DNA of 35,355 nt from Rhizobium sp. Q54. Its GTDB lineage: Bacteria; Pseudomonadota; Alphaproteobacteria; Rhizobiales; Xanthobacteraceae. The position numbers and the translations under genes were made by a program. Under the pieces are notes generated by a model. The model was not told where the DNA came from. It saw only the letters and a program-made list of their open reading frames with translations, and did not search any database. This document shows positions 1 through 8,127 of the stretch, piece by piece. Within the stretch, counting starts at the first letter, position 1, and every line of letters begins with the position of its first letter. The DNA is taken from assembly GCA_945870035.1 (NCBI GenBank), contig CAMBQQ010000037.1, positions 1 to 35,355 of the forward strand, written 5' to 3'.

Positions 1-61
1 CTTCTTTCAAGAGCGGCCGCGATCGCCTATCGTTGCGGCCAAGAAAAGACAGGGAGCGGAC

Positions 62-949
62 ATGCAGATTGGCGTAGCAGGCCTGGGCGCGATGGGCGGC
101 AATATCGCAGCGCGGCTTCTCGAAGTCGGCCACCAGGTGACGGTGTGGAATCGCAATCCGGAAAGGACCAAGCCGCTGGTGGCGGCGGGCGCCACCGCCG
201 CCGCGAGCCCGGCCGCTTTGGCGGAATCGGTTGACGTCATCATCACCATCCTGACCGACGCCGCGGCGATCGACGCTGTCTACAACGGGCCGAACGGCCT
301 GTTGTTTGGCAATGTGAAAGGCAAGCTGTTCATCGAAATGAGCACGGTGGCGCCGAAGGTCGAGATCGAGCTCGCGCCCAAGGTGCGTGCCAAGGGCGCG
401 GCATTCGTCGAAAGCCCGGTCGGCGGCTCCACCGGTCCGGCGCGGCAGGGCAAGCTGCTCGGCCTGATGGGCGGCGAGGCGGCGGACGCCGAGCGCGCGC
501 GGCCGGTCCTTGAGCAGCTTTGCCGCAAGGTCGAACATTGCGGCCCGGTCGGCGCCGGATCGGCGATGAAACTGGCGATCAATCTGCCGTTGATGGTGGC
601 GTGGCAGGCCTACGGCGAAGCTTTCGCGCTGGCGCGCGCGGTCGGCTGGGAGCCGAAGCGGCTGCTGGATCTGTTTGTCGAAAGCAGCGGCGCCAATACC
701 GGCCTGAAAAATCGCGCCGACATGATCGTCGCCATGCTCGATGGCCGCGATCCGGGGCCGACGACCTTCAGCATCGACAATGCGCGCAAGGATCTCAAAA
801 CCATGATCGAGGCCGGCACCGCGCTCGGCGCCGACATGATCGCGACCAAGGCGGCGCTCGCCGGTTTCGACGATGCTTCCGCGCACGGGCAGGGCGGCGG
901 CGACGGCGCCAGCCTGTCGGTCTACTGGTCTGGCCGCAAAAAATCGTAA
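62..949 (+). CDS. NAD(P)-dependent beta-hydroxyacid dehydrogenase (3-hydroxyisobutyrate dehydrogenase family)
   Basis: This 295-residue protein is a cytosolic oxidoreductase of the beta-hydroxyacid dehydrogenase family, which oxidises 3-hydroxyacids or reduces semialdehydes with NAD(P). The N-terminal Rossmann motif GLGAMG lies at residues 8-13. The substrate-binding segment ESPVGGSTGPARQG (family form DAPVSGG) and the catalytic-lysine segment GSAMKLAIN follow, and the C-terminal half is the all-helical domain with a KDL motif. Length is normal for the family. The ATG at 62 is preceded by an AGGGAG-type ribosome site. It is the first gene of a forward run of five. The exact substrate (3-hydroxyisobutyrate, tartronate semialdehyde, succinic semialdehyde) cannot be told from sequence; the nearby GlcG-like and D-2-hydroxyacid dehydrogenase genes would fit hydroxyacid metabolism. 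Confidence 0.9.
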   Translation: MQIGVAGLGAMGGNIAARLLEVGHQVTVWNRNPERTKPLVAAGATAAASPAALAESVDVIITILTDAAAIDAVYNGPNGLLFGNVKGKLFIEMSTVAPKVEIELAPKVRAKGAAFVESPVGGSTGPARQGKLLGLMGGEAADAERARPVLEQLCRKVEHCGPVGAGSAMKLAINLPLMVAWQAYGEAFALARAVGWEPKRLLDLFVESSGANTGLKNRADMIVAMLDGRDPGPTTFSIDNARKDLKTMIEAGTALGADMIATKAALAGFDDASAHGQGGGDGASLSVYWSGRKKS

Positions 950-987
950 GTTTTCACCGTCAATACCTTCAATCGATCGGAGCCCTC

Positions 988-1428
988 ATGTCTGTCACGC
1001 TTGCGCAAGCTTCCACATTGGTCGATGCGGCGCTGAAGAAAGCGCGCGATCAAAATCAAATGCCGCAGACCATCATCGTGCTCGACGCCGGCGGCCATGT
1101 CGTCTGCGCCAAGCGCGAAGACGGCTCCGGCATCATCCGCTACGACATCGCTTTCGGCAAAGCCTATGGCGCGCTCGGCATGGGCTGGGGCTCGCGCACC
1201 AGCATGGAGCGCGCGGCGCAGAATCCGAATTTCTTTGCCGCCGTGGAGGCAGCGTGCGGCGGGCGCATGGTGCCCAATCCGGGCGGCGTGCTGGTCCGCG
1301 ATGCCGGCAATGCGATCATCGGCGCTGTCGGCATTTCCGGCGACACCGGCGACAATGACGAAATCATTGCCGTCGCCGGCATCGAAGCGGCCGGCCTGAA
1401 GGCCGATCCGGGCGGCAGCAAGAAGTAA
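988..1428 (+). CDS. GlcG/HbpS-like heme-binding family protein (DUF336)
   Basis: This 146-residue protein belongs to the GlcG/HbpS (DUF336) family. The central DGSGIIRYDIAFGKAYGALGMG stretch and the C-terminal GGVLVRDAGNAIIGAVG-SG-T-DNDE segment are characteristic. Members occur beside hydroxyacid, diol and aromatic degradation genes. Some bind heme or cobalamin-type ligands, but most have no proven reaction. The ATG at 988 fits the family N-terminus (a helix rich in Leu/Ala); a longer reading frame from 520 overlaps the dehydrogenase and is not credible. It sits 38 bases after that dehydrogenase and 28 before the GST gene, so the three are probably co-transcribed. No signal peptide is visible, so it is probably cytosolic. 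The family call is firm; the role is unknown. Confidence 0.85.
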   Translation: MSVTLAQASTLVDAALKKARDQNQMPQTIIVLDAGGHVVCAKREDGSGIIRYDIAFGKAYGALGMGWGSRTSMERAAQNPNFFAAVEAACGGRMVPNPGGVLVRDAGNAIIGAVGISGDTGDNDEIIAVAGIEAAGLKADPGGSKK

Positions 1429-1456
1429 ATAAAATCGGACAACGGGGAGGGCGGCG

Positions 1457-2107
1457 ATGAAACTGTTTTCGTTCTGGCGGTCGCTGGCGACCTATCGCGT
1501 GCGCATCGCGCTCAATCTCAAAGGCCTTGCGCCGGAAGTCATCGACGTCGACCTGATGAAGGGTCATCAGCGCGACCCGAAGTTCCGCGCGGTCAACCCG
1601 ATGATGGCGCTGCCGGCTCTGGTCGACGGCGAGGGACCGGCTTTGTTCGAGTCGCTGGCGATCATCGAATATATCGACGAGGTCTATCCGTTGCCGCCGT
1701 TACTACCGAAGGAACCGAAAGCCCGCGCCCGCGTCCGCGGTCTGGCGCAGATCGTCGCCGCCGATTCGCATCCCCTGATCGTGCCGCGCGTGCGCGAATA
1801 TCTTGCGCGCGAATTCAAGGCCGATGAGGCCGGCATCGCCAAATGGGCGCAGCACTGGCACCAGGCGGCGCTGTCGGGGCTGGAAGAACATCTCGCCACC
1901 GAGAAGGACACCGGCACTTATTGTCAGGGCGAGCAGGTCACGATTGCCGATATTTGTCTGGCCAGTCAGGTCGCCGGTGCCAATTTTTTCAAGGTCGATC
2001 TGGCGCCTTATCCGACGGTTAGCCGCATCGCCGCGTCGTGTGCGAAGATCGATGCCTTCGCGCGCGCACACCCGCTGAAGCAGCCGGGCGCGCCTGCGAC
2101 GGCGTGA
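1457..2107 (+). CDS. maiA: Zeta-class glutathione S-transferase / maleylacetoacetate isomerase-like
   Basis: This 216-residue protein matches the zeta-class GST family. Such enzymes isomerise maleylacetoacetate or maleylpyruvate to the fumaryl form using glutathione, late in homogentisate or gentisate breakdown. The N-terminal thioredoxin-like domain has the zeta signature region RSLATYRVRIALNLKG (residues 8-23) and NPMMALPALVDG with the conserved cis-Pro. The C-terminal helical domain has the family N-cap segment GEQVTIADICLASQ. In the classical SSC-x-x-R motif only the first Ser remains (S9-L10-A11). Loss of the Cys is common in bacteria, but Leu in the second position is less usual, so the substrate may differ. 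The start has a strong GGGGAGGG site. A fumarylacetoacetate hydrolase-family gene lies 12 kb downstream, consistent with ring-cleavage product processing. Confidence 0.82.
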   Translation: MKLFSFWRSLATYRVRIALNLKGLAPEVIDVDLMKGHQRDPKFRAVNPMMALPALVDGEGPALFESLAIIEYIDEVYPLPPLLPKEPKARARVRGLAQIVAADSHPLIVPRVREYLAREFKADEAGIAKWAQHWHQAALSGLEEHLATEKDTGTYCQGEQVTIADICLASQVAGANFFKVDLAPYPTVSRIAASCAKIDAFARAHPLKQPGAPATA

Positions 2108-2232
2108 AATAAAACGCCCCGTTTAGTTTCATTGACGCGACGTCTTTACGGGCGAGACGTTATTGCCTTAGGCTGAATTTCGATTGGGCCGACATTTGGC
2201 CCTGTGAAAACACGTCCAGGGACGCACAAGCG

Positions 2233-3321
2233 ATGAAGCTCGGCTTTTTTACGATGCCTATCCATCCACTCGCCAAGGATTGGCGGCAGTCGCTGCGCGA
2301 AGATCGTGAGGCGTTCATTCTCGCCGACGAGCTTGGCTTCAGCGAAGCCTATTGCGGTGAGCACGTCACCGACCGCGCCGAGAACATCACGTCCTGCGCG
2401 ATCTTCATCGCCAGCCTTGTCTACGCCACCAAGCAGATCAAGCTCGGCACCGGCACCATCAACATGCCAAACACGCATCCGGCCACGGTCGCGTCGCAAA
2501 TGGCGATGCTCGACCACATGCTCGACGGCCGTTTCATTTTCGGCATCAGCCCCGGCGGCCTTTTGTCGGACGCGGAAGTTTTCGGCAATCTCGACGCCAA
2601 CCGCAACGAGATGTTCCTCGAAGCGATCAATCAGGTGCTGGCGATCTGGGAGAGCGAGCCGCCGTATAACCTCAAGGGCAAGTACTGGAACATCAGTGTC
2701 GAGCGGCAGTTTTTGCCCGAGCTCGGCCAGGGCTACATCGCCAAGCCGTTGCAGCGGCCGCATCCGCCGATCGTCGTCACCGCGGTGGCGCCGTTCTCCA
2801 AGGGCGTCACCGAGGCCGCGGCGCGCGGCTGGGATCCGATCTCGGCGAACTTCCTGATGCCGCAATGGGTCAAGAGCCACTGGCCGAAGTATGTCGAGGG
2901 TTGCGAACGCGCCGGCCGTCCGGCGCTGGCCGACAATTGGCGCGTCGCGCGCTCGATTTTCGTCGCCGATGACGAGAAGACGGCGAAGGCCTATGCCACC
3001 GATCCGAACGGGCCGTACCGCTATTACTACAGCCAGCTTTACACCAAGTTGAAAATGAACGGCCGCATTGAGCTGTTCAAGACGCGGCGCGACCAGCCCG
3101 ACGACGAAGTGACGCTGGACAGCATTTGCGATCAGCTCATCACCTACGGCACGCCGGACAAGGTGGCCGACGAGTTGCTGAAGTACCGCGACACGGTCGG
3201 CGACTTCGGCACGTTGCTTTACGCCGGCAAGGACTGGAAGGACCGCGACCTCGGCCGCCGCTCCATGGTCCTGCTCGCCGAAAAAGTCCTCCCGCAAGTC
3301 AACGCAGCGACCAAATCATGA
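2233..3321 (+). CDS. LLM-class flavin-dependent monooxygenase (luciferase-like)
   Basis: This 362-residue protein is a bacterial luciferase-like oxidoreductase. Family members use reduced FMN or F420 to oxygenate or oxidise small organic substrates. The start MKLGFFTMPIHP is the first beta strand of the TIM barrel. LADELGFSEAYCGEHVTD carries the conserved barrel helix and EH pair, LGTGTINMPNTHPA is the characteristic strand-loop, and LDHMLDGRFIFGISPGG follows; length is typical of limonene-monooxygenase-like members. The stop overlaps the next start (ATGA at 3318-3321), so the two are translationally coupled. As a monooxygenase beside isomerase, hydrolase and dehydrogenase genes it is a candidate for the oxygen-inserting step of the local pathway. 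A flavin reductase partner is not present in the window. Substrate unknown. Confidence 0.87.
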   Translation: MKLGFFTMPIHPLAKDWRQSLREDREAFILADELGFSEAYCGEHVTDRAENITSCAIFIASLVYATKQIKLGTGTINMPNTHPATVASQMAMLDHMLDGRFIFGISPGGLLSDAEVFGNLDANRNEMFLEAINQVLAIWESEPPYNLKGKYWNISVERQFLPELGQGYIAKPLQRPHPPIVVTAVAPFSKGVTEAAARGWDPISANFLMPQWVKSHWPKYVEGCERAGRPALADNWRVARSIFVADDEKTAKAYATDPNGPYRYYYSQLYTKLKMNGRIELFKTRRDQPDDEVTLDSICDQLITYGTPDKVADELLKYRDTVGDFGTLLYAGKDWKDRDLGRRSMVLLAEKVLPQVNAATKS

Positions 3322-4307
3322 CCCTTCCCAGAGTTTTCGTCACTCAGCCCATCGCCGAGAGCGCCTTGGCGCGCCTGTGCAAGGTCGCCGACGTCGAGGT
3401 CAATCCGGATTCGAGCAAGGTTCTGCCCAAGGCCAAATTGATCGAAGGCGTCAAGCGCGCCGACATTCTGATGTCGCTCTTGCACGACACCGTCGACCGC
3501 GAGGTGCTGACCGCCAATCCGAACCTCAAGGCGGTGTCGTCGATGAACATCACCAAGGACAAGATCGATCTCGACGCTGCGACCGAGCTTGGCATTCCGG
3601 TGACCAACATCACCGCGATGGTCACCAATTCGACCGCCGACATCGCCTTCAGTCTTATCCTGACGACGGCGCGCAACATCGTGCTCGGCGACACCCAGTT
3701 TCGGAAGGGCATCTATCCGGGCTCGCAGTCGAACCATTTCGCCGGTTACGCGGTGAGCGGCAAGACGCTCGGCCTTATCGGGCTCGGCCGTATCGGCCAG
3801 GCGGTGGCGCGCCGCGGCCGCGGCTTCGACATGAAGATCATCTATTGGGATATCGAGCGGAAGTCGCCCGAGGTCGAAGGCAAGCTCGAGGCCGAATATA
3901 AGACGATGGACGAGGTGCTGCGCGAGGCCGATTTCGTCTCGCTGCATCCGCAGTTCACGCCGGCGACCCGGCATCTGATGAGCGATGCGCAATTCGCGCT
4001 GATGAAGAAGACGGCCTTCATCATCAACACATCGCGCGGCCCGGTGATCGATGAGGCGGCTCTGGTGCGCGCGCTCAAGGACAAGAAGATCGCCGGCGCC
4101 GGCCTCGACGTCTACGAGTTCGAGCCGAACCCGTCGCCCGATCTCATCGCGATGCCGAATGTCGTGCTGACGCCGCATCTCGGCAGCGCCGTGCTGGAAT
4201 TGCGCGAGGGCATGGCCAATGTCGTGGTCGACAACACCATCGCGCTGATCGAGGGCAAGCCGCCGGTCAGTTGCCTCAATCCGCAGGTGTTGAAGAAGTT
4301 GTTTTAG
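3318..4307 (+). CDS. D-2-hydroxyacid dehydrogenase (glyoxylate/hydroxypyruvate reductase-like)
   Basis: This 329-residue protein is an NAD(P)-dependent D-2-hydroxyacid dehydrogenase. Features in order: a split substrate-binding domain at the ends, the cofactor motif GLIGLGRIGQAVARR, the catalytic Arg in INTSRGPVIDEAAL, the catalytic Glu in LDVYEFEP, and the catalytic His in TPHLGSAV. The complete Arg-Glu-His triad implies an active enzyme, probably a glyoxylate/hydroxypyruvate or D-glycerate type reductase. The start at 3318 overlaps the preceding stop by four bases; the frame is open back to 3126 but that part is a shadow of the flavin gene. It ends exactly one base before the stop of a convergent SDR gene. 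A second member of the family lies at 12895-13800. Confidence 0.88.
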   Translation: MTLPRVFVTQPIAESALARLCKVADVEVNPDSSKVLPKAKLIEGVKRADILMSLLHDTVDREVLTANPNLKAVSSMNITKDKIDLDAATELGIPVTNITAMVTNSTADIAFSLILTTARNIVLGDTQFRKGIYPGSQSNHFAGYAVSGKTLGLIGLGRIGQAVARRGRGFDMKIIYWDIERKSPEVEGKLEAEYKTMDEVLREADFVSLHPQFTPATRHLMSDAQFALMKKTAFIINTSRGPVIDEAALVRALKDKKIAGAGLDVYEFEPNPSPDLIAMPNVVLTPHLGSAVLELREGMANVVVDNTIALIEGKPPVSCLNPQVLKKLF

Positions 4308-5078
4308 CTACTCCGCGGTCCAGCCGCCGTCGAGCACCAGCGCCGAGCCGGTCATCAGCGACGACGCATTGCCGGCGAGAAACACGATGGCGCCGGTCAA
4401 CTCCTCGAGCTGACCGAGGCGGCCAAGCTTGATCTTTGACAGCACCTCGTCGCGGAACGCCTTGTTCTCGAAGAACGGCCTGGTCATCGGTGTTTCGAGA
4501 AATGTCGGCCCAAGCGAATTGACGCGGATATTGTGCGGCGCCAGTTCAATGGCCATCGCCTTGGTGAAGCCTTCCATCGCGTGCTTGGAGGCGCAATAGA
4601 CCGTGCGCCGCGCCGCGCCGACATGGCCCATTTGCGACGAGATGTTGATGATCGAGCCGGCGAGCTTCTCATCGAGCAGTCGCTTCGCCACGGTCTGCGC
4701 CACGAAAAACGCGGCGCGCACGTTCAACCCCATGATGGCATCGAAGTCCTCGACCTTGACGTCGATCAGCGGCGCCGGCCGGTTCATGCCGGCATTGTTG
4801 ACCAGCACCTGAAACGGTGCGCGTTCGGCCAAAGCCGCCCGCACGGCGGCGATGTCGGTGACGTCGAGCGTCAGCGCCTCGGCCTGTTGCCCTCGGGCCC
4901 GAATGGCTTCCGTCGCTTCCTCGATTTCCGACGCGGTGCGCGCCGCAAGCGTCACATGCGCGCCGGCATCGGCCAGCGCTGAGGCTGCCGCGAGCCCAAT
5001 GCCGCGCCCGGCGCCGGTGACCAAAGCGCGCTTGCCGTCGAGGCGGAAGGAGGGCGTGGCGGTGAGCGTCACGGCCAT
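4308..5078 (-). CDS. SDR family NAD(P)-dependent oxidoreductase, intact triad
   Basis: This 256-residue classical short-chain dehydrogenase has the cofactor motif TGAGRGIG, the NNAG motif, the catalytic Ser in SIINISSQMG, and the catalytic pair in YCASK. The end PLVLDGGWTAE is the usual C-terminus. The closest general type is gluconate 5-dehydrogenase or 3-oxoacyl reductase-like; the substrate is not determinable. It is the last gene of the reverse run. The MAPEG gene stops one base before its start codon, and no clear ribosome site is seen, so it likely relies on coupled translation. It converges tail to tail with the D-2-hydroxyacid dehydrogenase with no room for a terminator. Confidence 0.88.
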   Translation of the reverse strand: MAVTLTATPSFRLDGKRALVTGAGRGIGLAAASALADAGAHVTLAARTASEIEEATEAIRARGQQAEALTLDVTDIAAVRAALAERAPFQVLVNNAGMNRPAPLIDVKVEDFDAIMGLNVRAAFFVAQTVAKRLLDEKLAGSIINISSQMGHVGAARRTVYCASKHAMEGFTKAMAIELAPHNIRVNSLGPTFLETPMTRPFFENKAFRDEVLSKIKLGRLGQLEELTGAIVFLAGNASSLMTGSALVLDGGWTAE

Positions 5079-5079
5079 G

Positions 5080-5478
5080 TCAGGCGCCGCCGCGCATGAT
5101 ACCGCCGGTCAGCAGCAGCACGGCGGTCACGATGAAGACCGACAGCGTCGTAATCATGCCGGCAATGCGCAGCCGGAAGTCTTCCTTTTCCTGCGATACG
5201 CCGAGCGCATGGACGATCCGCGCCGCCAGAAAGACGGCGCACAGGACATGCACCAGCCAGGCCGGCCAGTCCTGCATCTCCAGGAAGAACAGCAGCAGCA
5301 GCGCAAACGGCACGTATTCGGCGAAGTTGCCTTGCACGCGAATATAGCGCTCCAGCTTCGTGTGGCCGCCGATGCCGAGCGGTGTGCGCAGCAGGCGTCG
5401 TGTATTGGCGACGCGGAACGACAGCGCGGCGAAGATCAGCGCCAGGATGGCGGCATAAGCGGGGACGATGATCGGCAT
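5080..5478 (-). CDS. MAPEG family membrane protein
   Basis: This protein of about 132 residues is a MAPEG (membrane-associated proteins in eicosanoid and glutathione metabolism) family member. It is built almost wholly of hydrophobic helices: an N-terminal segment (PAYAAILALIFAALSFRVAN), a central FALLLLFFLEMQ, one around VHVLCAVFLAARIVHALG, and a last one at TTLSVFIVTAVLLLTGG. The family segment RVQGNFAEYVPFALLLL is diagnostic. Some members are glutathione transferases; most bacterial ones are uncharacterised. I chose the ATG at 5478 because AAAGGTG lies seven bases upstream; the alternative at 5493 has a weaker site. It may simply be carried in the operon, or handle glutathione conjugates with the GST at 1457. 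Confidence 0.85.
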   Translation of the reverse strand: MPIIVPAYAAILALIFAALSFRVANTRRLLRTPLGIGGHTKLERYIRVQGNFAEYVPFALLLLFFLEMQDWPAWLVHVLCAVFLAARIVHALGVSQEKEDFRLRIAGMITTLSVFIVTAVLLLTGGIMRGGA

Positions 5479-5526
5479 CGCAGCACCTTTCATTTTTCCC
5501 GTTGACGGGCGGGAGCGCGGGTCAGA

Positions 5527-6834
5527 TCACTCCGCCGCCTCGCCGTAAGGCACGTTGCGGCCGCCATAGCGGCGGACGCGGATATTGGCCTGTTCGGCGT
5601 GGCCGGTGAAGCCCTCCAACGTGCACAGCCGCGAACAATACTCGCCGATCATGGCGGAAGCCTCGTCGGTCAGCACCTTCTGGTAGGTGCAGGTCTTGAG
5701 GAATTTGCCGACCCACAGGCCGCCGGTGAAGCGCGCATTCTTTTTGGTTGGCAAAGTGTGGTTGGTGCCGATTACCTTGTCGCCATAGGCGACATTGGTG
5801 CGGGGACCTAAAAACAGCGCGCCGTAGTTCTTCATATTGGCGAGGAAGAAATCGGGATCGCGCGTCATCACCTGCACATGCTCGGAAGCGATGCGGTCGG
5901 CCTCGCTGACCATTTCCTCGTAGCTGTCGCAGACGATGACCTCGCCGTAGTCCTTCCATGCTTGCCCCGCGGCGTCGGCGGTCGGCAGGATGGTCAGCAG
6001 GCGCTCGACCTCGGCCATGGTCGCGCGCGCCAGTTTTTCCGAATTGGTGATCAGCACGGCCGGCGAGGTCGGGCCGTGTTCGGCCTGGCCCAGCAAATCG
6101 GTGGCGCAGATTTCGCCATCGACGCTGTCATCGGCGATGATGAGCGTCTCGGTCGGCCCGGCCAGCAGATCGATGCCGACGCGGCCGAACAATTGCCGCT
6201 TGGCTTCCGCGACATAGGCGTTGCCGGGGCCGACGATCATATCGACGGACTGAATCGTTTCCGTGCCGAGCGCCATCGCCGCGACCGCCTGCACGCCGCC
6301 GAGCACATAAATATCGTCGGCGCCGCCGAAATGCATGGCGGCGACAATGGCCGGGTGCGGCCCGCCCTTGAACGGCGGCGCGCAGGCGATGATGCGCTTC
6401 ACGCCGGCAACCTTGGCGGTGACGATGGACATATGCGCCGACGCCACCATGGGATAGCGGCCGCCCGGTACGTAGCAGCCGATCGCGTTGACCGGAATAT
6501 GTTTATGGCCGAGCACGACGCCGGGCAGGGTCTCGACCTCGATGTCGTGCATGCTGTCGCGCTGCTTCTGTGCGAAATTGCGCACCTGCGCCTGCGCGAA
6601 CTTGATGTCCTCGAGATCGCGCTTCGGCACCTGCGCAATGGCGCGCTCGATGTCTTGCGGCGACAAATGGAAACTGTCCGGCGTCCAGTTGTCGAACTGC
6701 TTCGACAGGTCGCGGATCGCCTGGTCGCCCTTGGTTTTGACCTGGGCGAGAATGCCGTCGACGGTCTGGCGCACCTTGGCGTCGGCTTCTTCGATCGCGC
6801 CGGCGTCCATTCCGCGCTTGAGGTGACGGGGCAT
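5527..6834 (-). CDS. Histidinol dehydrogenase-family enzyme (HisD paralogue, HpsN-like)
   Basis: This 435-residue protein has the HisD fold. The zinc-site segments are recognisable: Gln and His in [12 protein letters not shown], Asp in [14 protein letters not shown] and His in FTGHAEQ, plus the catalytic Glu-His in ASEHVQVMT. The nucleotide-binding core [15 protein letters not shown] is also present. It is therefore likely an active zinc-dependent NAD alcohol dehydrogenase taking an alcohol to a carboxylate in two steps. The N-terminus MPRHLKRG and the neighbours (no other his gene) argue for a catabolic paralogue such as the sulfopropanediol 3-dehydrogenase (HpsN) group, not histidine biosynthesis. 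AGGAG lies six bases before the ATG. The 240 bases upstream hold a cluster of hairpins. Confidence 0.85.
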   Translation of the reverse strand: MPRHLKRGMDAGAIEEADAKVRQTVDGILAQVKTKGDQAIRDLSKQFDNWTPDSFHLSPQDIERAIAQVPKRDLEDIKFAQAQVRNFAQKQRDSMHDIEVETLPGVVLGHKHIPVNAIGCYVPGGRYPMVASAHMSIVTAKVAGVKRIIACAPPFKGGPHPAIVAAMHFGGADDIYVLGGVQAVAAMALGTETIQSVDMIVGPGNAYVAEAKRQLFGRVGIDLLAGPTETLIIADDSVDGEICATDLLGQAEHGPTSPAVLITNSEKLARATMAEVERLLTILPTADAAGQAWKDYGEVIVCDSYEEMVSEADRIASEHVQVMTRDPDFFLANMKNYGALFLGPRTNVAYGDKVIGTNHTLPTKKNARFTGGLWVGKFLKTCTYQKVLTDEASAMIGEYCSRLCTLEGFTGHAEQANIRVRRYGGRNVPYGEAAE

Positions 6835-6867
6835 GTTTGTCTCCTAATCCAATGCTATCGTCCCCGA

Positions 6868-6893
6868 CCGACATCGGGTTTACCCGATGTCGG
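6868..6893. repeat. Perfect hairpin, 11-bp stem with 4-base loop
   Basis: The arms CCGACATCGGG and CCCGATGTCGG are exact complements around TTTA. It lies 34 bases upstream of the HisD-like start and is the first of several adjacent palindromes. It could be a transcript-processing or termination structure for the cyclase mRNA, or a member of an interspersed repeat. Confidence 0.7.
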
Positions 6894-6904
6894 CATATCA
6901 AGTG

Positions 6905-6930
6905 CTCAAGTCGGCTATAGCCGACTTGAG
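6905..6930. repeat. 26-base perfect palindrome
   Basis: CTCAAGTCGGCTA is followed immediately by its exact reverse complement TAGCCGACTTGAG with no loop. A loopless palindrome of this length could be a dimeric regulator operator or, in RNA, a long hairpin. It lies 71 bases upstream of the HisD-like gene, so an operator role is possible. Seen directly; function inferred. Confidence 0.7.
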
Positions 6931-6989
6931 ATGGCGGGGACCCAGTACTCACTGACTTTTCGAATCTATCGCAATTCTGCGTTTACTGG

Positions 6990-7009
6990 ATGCCCGCCTG
7001 CGCGGGCAT
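6990..7009. repeat. Interspersed palindrome (TGGATGCCCGC...GCGGGCATGAC type)
   Basis: The arms ATGCCCGC and GCGGGCAT pair perfectly around CTGC. The flanks TGG and GAC match the common core of an alphaproteobacterial intergenic repeat, related in wording to the larger element at 12794-12875. Confidence 0.6.
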
Positions 7010-7032
7010 GACACCAAAATTTGCGGCACGCG

Positions 7033-7077
7033 ATCCCGGATCGGCTTACGCCGTCCGGGATGATCGCTACGCGATCA
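7033..7077. terminator. Double hairpin overlapping the cyclase stop codon
   Basis: The first hairpin (7033-7061) has arms ATCCCGGA and TCCGGGAT plus an inner CGGC/GCCG stem around TTAC with one bulged base. The second (7061-7077) pairs TGATCGC with GCGATCA around TAC and includes the cyclase stop codon. No T-tract follows on the reverse strand, so it is more likely a 3'-end stabilising or rho-dependent structure than a classical terminator. Confidence 0.5.
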
Positions 7078-8037
7078 CTTAATCGCCTGCGGATTGAGCG
7101 GCGAGCCGGTGCCGCCGGTGATGACCAGCGGCGGGCCGCAGAAGAAGAATTCGTAGATGCCGTCTTCCGCGCAGTCCTTGGCCAGGGCCGCGACGTCGAA
7201 CATCTCGCCCATGCACAGGCCCATCGCCGGGATGACGACCCAGTGCCACGGCTGGTTCGGCTGGTCGGGGCCGCTGCATTCGTTCGGCCGCACCTCGACG
7301 CCCCAGGTGTCGGTGCAGATCGCGGCGATCTTCTTGTCCTGGCACCAGTAGCAATTCTCGAACTTGACGCCCGGCGCATCGCCGCCGGCATAGCCGCCCC
7401 ATTCGCCCTCGGCCTGGCAGCGCTCCATCTGGCCGGTGCGCACGATGACGAAATCGCCCTGGCGGATTTCGACGTTCTGCTTCTTGGCGCATTGGTCGAG
7501 TTCGTCGTTGGAAATGCCTTCGCCGTCCTTCAGCCAGTTGACGCCGCGAAAGCGCGCAATGTCCAGTAGCACGCCGCGGCCGACCATCTTGTCGCGCGAA
7601 TGTTCGATGCCGAGAACGCCGAGCCCCTTGGAGTCGATCAGGTTGGCGTTGTGGCCGTTATAGGCCTTGTCCTCGTAGAAGATGTGGCCGAGCGCGTCCC
7701 AATGCGTCGCGCCCTGCACGCACAGCATGATGGTGTCGTCGGCATAACGCAGGTTGTTCCAGTCCTGCCGGCCGGCGGCGGCATCGGTGCCAGTGGCCAG
7801 CATCTGGTGGATCGGGTTGAAGCGGCCGCCGAAAAGGCCGTTCTGCGGGCCCTTGGCGTCGAGCGCCATCCCGAGCGCGAACACCTTGCCGGTGCGGATC
7901 AACTTGGCGGCGTCGACGATATTTTGCGGCGTGACGTGATTGAGCGTGCCGATGTGGTCGCCCTCTCCCCAGCGGCCCCAGTTCGACAGTTTCTTGGAGG
8001 CTTCGGCGACGGCTTCGCGCCCGACTTTAATGTTCAT
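7075..8037 (-). CDS. Cyclase family protein (kynurenine formamidase-like metal hydrolase)
   Basis: This 320-residue protein belongs to the cyclase/kynurenine formamidase-like family, metal-dependent hydrolases that open or close amide, lactone or lactam bonds. The diagnostic metal motif is HWDALGH within CVQGATHWDALGH (family HxGTHxDxPxH); further conserved parts are DFVIVRTGQ and the C-terminal FFFCGPPLVITGGTGSP. Length suits the larger bacterial subgroup. I start at the ATG at 8037 because GGAAGG lies about seven bases upstream; a longer open frame to 8103 has no ribosome site. It follows the molybdenum hydroxylase large subunit by 90 bases on the same strand. Hydroxylation of an N-heterocycle followed by hydrolytic ring opening would make chemical sense, but that is inference. 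Confidence 0.86.
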   Translation of the reverse strand: MNIKVGREAVAEASKKLSNWGRWGEGDHIGTLNHVTPQNIVDAAKLIRTGKVFALGMALDAKGPQNGLFGGRFNPIHQMLATGTDAAAGRQDWNNLRYADDTIMLCVQGATHWDALGHIFYEDKAYNGHNANLIDSKGLGVLGIEHSRDKMVGRGVLLDIARFRGVNWLKDGEGISNDELDQCAKKQNVEIRQGDFVIVRTGQMERCQAEGEWGGYAGGDAPGVKFENCYWCQDKKIAAICTDTWGVEVRPNECSGPDQPNQPWHWVVIPAMGLCMGEMFDVAALAKDCAEDGIYEFFFCGPPLVITGGTGSPLNPQAIK

Positions 8038-8127
8038 GACGTTTCCTTCCCAATTCCGCTCATTCGTTTGTTCGTTGAATACTGCGCCATGCGGCGGTGC
8101 CACTTCAAGCCGAAGCGGCGTGCGGCG

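Noticed and set aside
2140-2160. Operator before the flavin monooxygenase gene (ACGTCT...AGACGT)
   Set aside because: Six-base arms around nine bases are too weak to call in this GC-rich context, and no regulator is nearby.
2146-4178. Long reverse-strand open frames over the flavin monooxygenase and hydroxyacid dehydrogenase
   Set aside because: They are antisense shadows with compositional bias and no recognisable motif, while the forward frames carry clear family signatures.
5527-6834. Biosynthetic hisD
   Set aside because: No his genes nearby, the N-terminus and neighbours fit the catabolic paralogue group better.
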